From NCBI GenBank assembly GCA_001800185.1, contig MGUX01000061.1:1-5684 (forward strand): a stretch of DNA of 5,684 nt, given 5' to 3'. A program made the translations under genes and the position numbers. Positions 5,360-5,684 of this stretch are shown here, piece after piece. Positions within the stretch are counted from its first letter, which is position 1, and each line of letters starts with the position of its first letter. The notes under the pieces are model-generated. The model saw only the letters and a list, made by a program, of their open reading frames with translations. It did no database searches and was not told where the DNA came from. The DNA is from Elusimicrobia bacterium RIFCSPLOWO2_12_FULL_59_9. Lineage in GTDB: Bacteria; Elusimicrobiota; Elusimicrobia; O2-12-FULL-59-9.

Positions 5360-5684
5360 TTACGTTTTTGGAGAGTTGAATTTGAAGCTGAGCTGTCCGG
5401 GGCGGGCGGGGTCGACGTCGATCTCGACCCGTGTGCCTTCCGCCATGCCGCCGTTCTTCAAAATCTCATTGGCCAGGGGGTCGAGAAGCTCCCTCTGCAG
5501 GGTGCGCTCCATGGGCCTGACGCCGTAGAGCGAATCGGCTCCCCTCTCGGCCAGATAGGCCGTCGCCCGGTCGCTCAAAGCCAGGGTGATCTTCTTGTTC
5601 TTGAGCAGCCTGTCGTTGATATTGGGAATGAGCTTTTCCGCCAAAATTTTCTTGATCTGAACCGGCGTCAGCGCGTTGAAAACC
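5360..5684 (-). CDS. Clp-family AAA+ ATPase (ClpB/ClpC type), C-terminal end only
   Basis: The last 107 residues of a Clp/Hsp100 ATPase are visible; the gene continues beyond the right edge. The segment is the small subdomain of the second AAA+ module. It begins VFNALTPVQIKKIL, corresponding to the family's VFxxLxxEQIxxIV, then shows ITLALSDRATAYLAERGADSLYGVRP. The arginine of GVRPMER (about 5504-5524) is the sensor-2 residue that contacts ATP. LQRELLDPLANEIL and a final beta-strand-rich VEIDVDP...LSFKF tail follow. Such hexamers unfold or disaggregate proteins: ClpB works with DnaK, ClpC with ClpP. The N-terminal and middle domains that separate these are outside the window, so I prefer ClpB only weakly. 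The stop is TAA (5360-5362). The gene converges on kbl and has no evident functional link to it. Confidence 0.88.
   Translation of the reverse strand, partial: VFNALTPVQIKKILAEKLIPNINDRLLKNKKITLALSDRATAYLAERGADSLYGVRPMERTLQRELLDPLANEILKNGGMAEGTRVEIDVDPARPGQLSFKFNSPKT

Overview
The window reads as bacterial chromosome: dense, moderately GC-rich, with short or overlapping gene junctions and no tRNA, rRNA, CRISPR array, transposase or phage gene. A lipoprotein-modification gene (lgt) and a separate Sec-type secreted protein indicate a cell with an exported compartment. The monofunctional proline dehydrogenase resembles the Thermus/Deinococcus/Bacillus type rather than the long PutA fusion. I cannot place the organism from this sequence; an uncultured diderm such as Elusimicrobiota is a guess only.

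Left part (1-1199, + strand): the 3' end of lgt overlaps an RluA-family pseudouridine synthase gene by 23 bases. Converging on it, with the two stop codons sharing TTAA, is a minus-strand gene (1196-2056) for an unrecognised, cysteine-free secreted protein with a good signal peptide and a strong Shine-Dalgarno sequence.

Middle (2057-2233): a 177-base divergent intergenic region. It holds three related arms built on CCAAAGG/CTTTGG that can form two mutually exclusive hairpins, and an 11-base direct repeat (ATCCGGCTTAA) 130 bases apart that brackets them. I do not recognise this as a known riboswitch or mobile element.

Right part (2234-5355, + strand): an amino-acid catabolism cluster of proline dehydrogenase, L-threonine 3-dehydrogenase (tdh) and 2-amino-3-ketobutyrate CoA ligase (kbl). 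tdh and kbl together convert threonine to glycine and acetyl-CoA. The proline dehydrogenase frame is well conserved to its end but is interrupted at codon 40 by an in-frame TGA, exactly where relatives carry glycine. It also seems short at the N-terminus and has no visible ribosome binding site. It is therefore a young pseudogene, a sequence error, or a recoded or read-through gene. The 3' end of a minus-strand Clp-family AAA+ ATPase gene (ClpB/ClpC type) closes the window, converging on kbl with a 4-base gap.

The most unusual points are the solitary glycine-position TGA, combined with the absence of TGA as a stop in all seven genes, and the three-arm palindromic region between the divergent genes.
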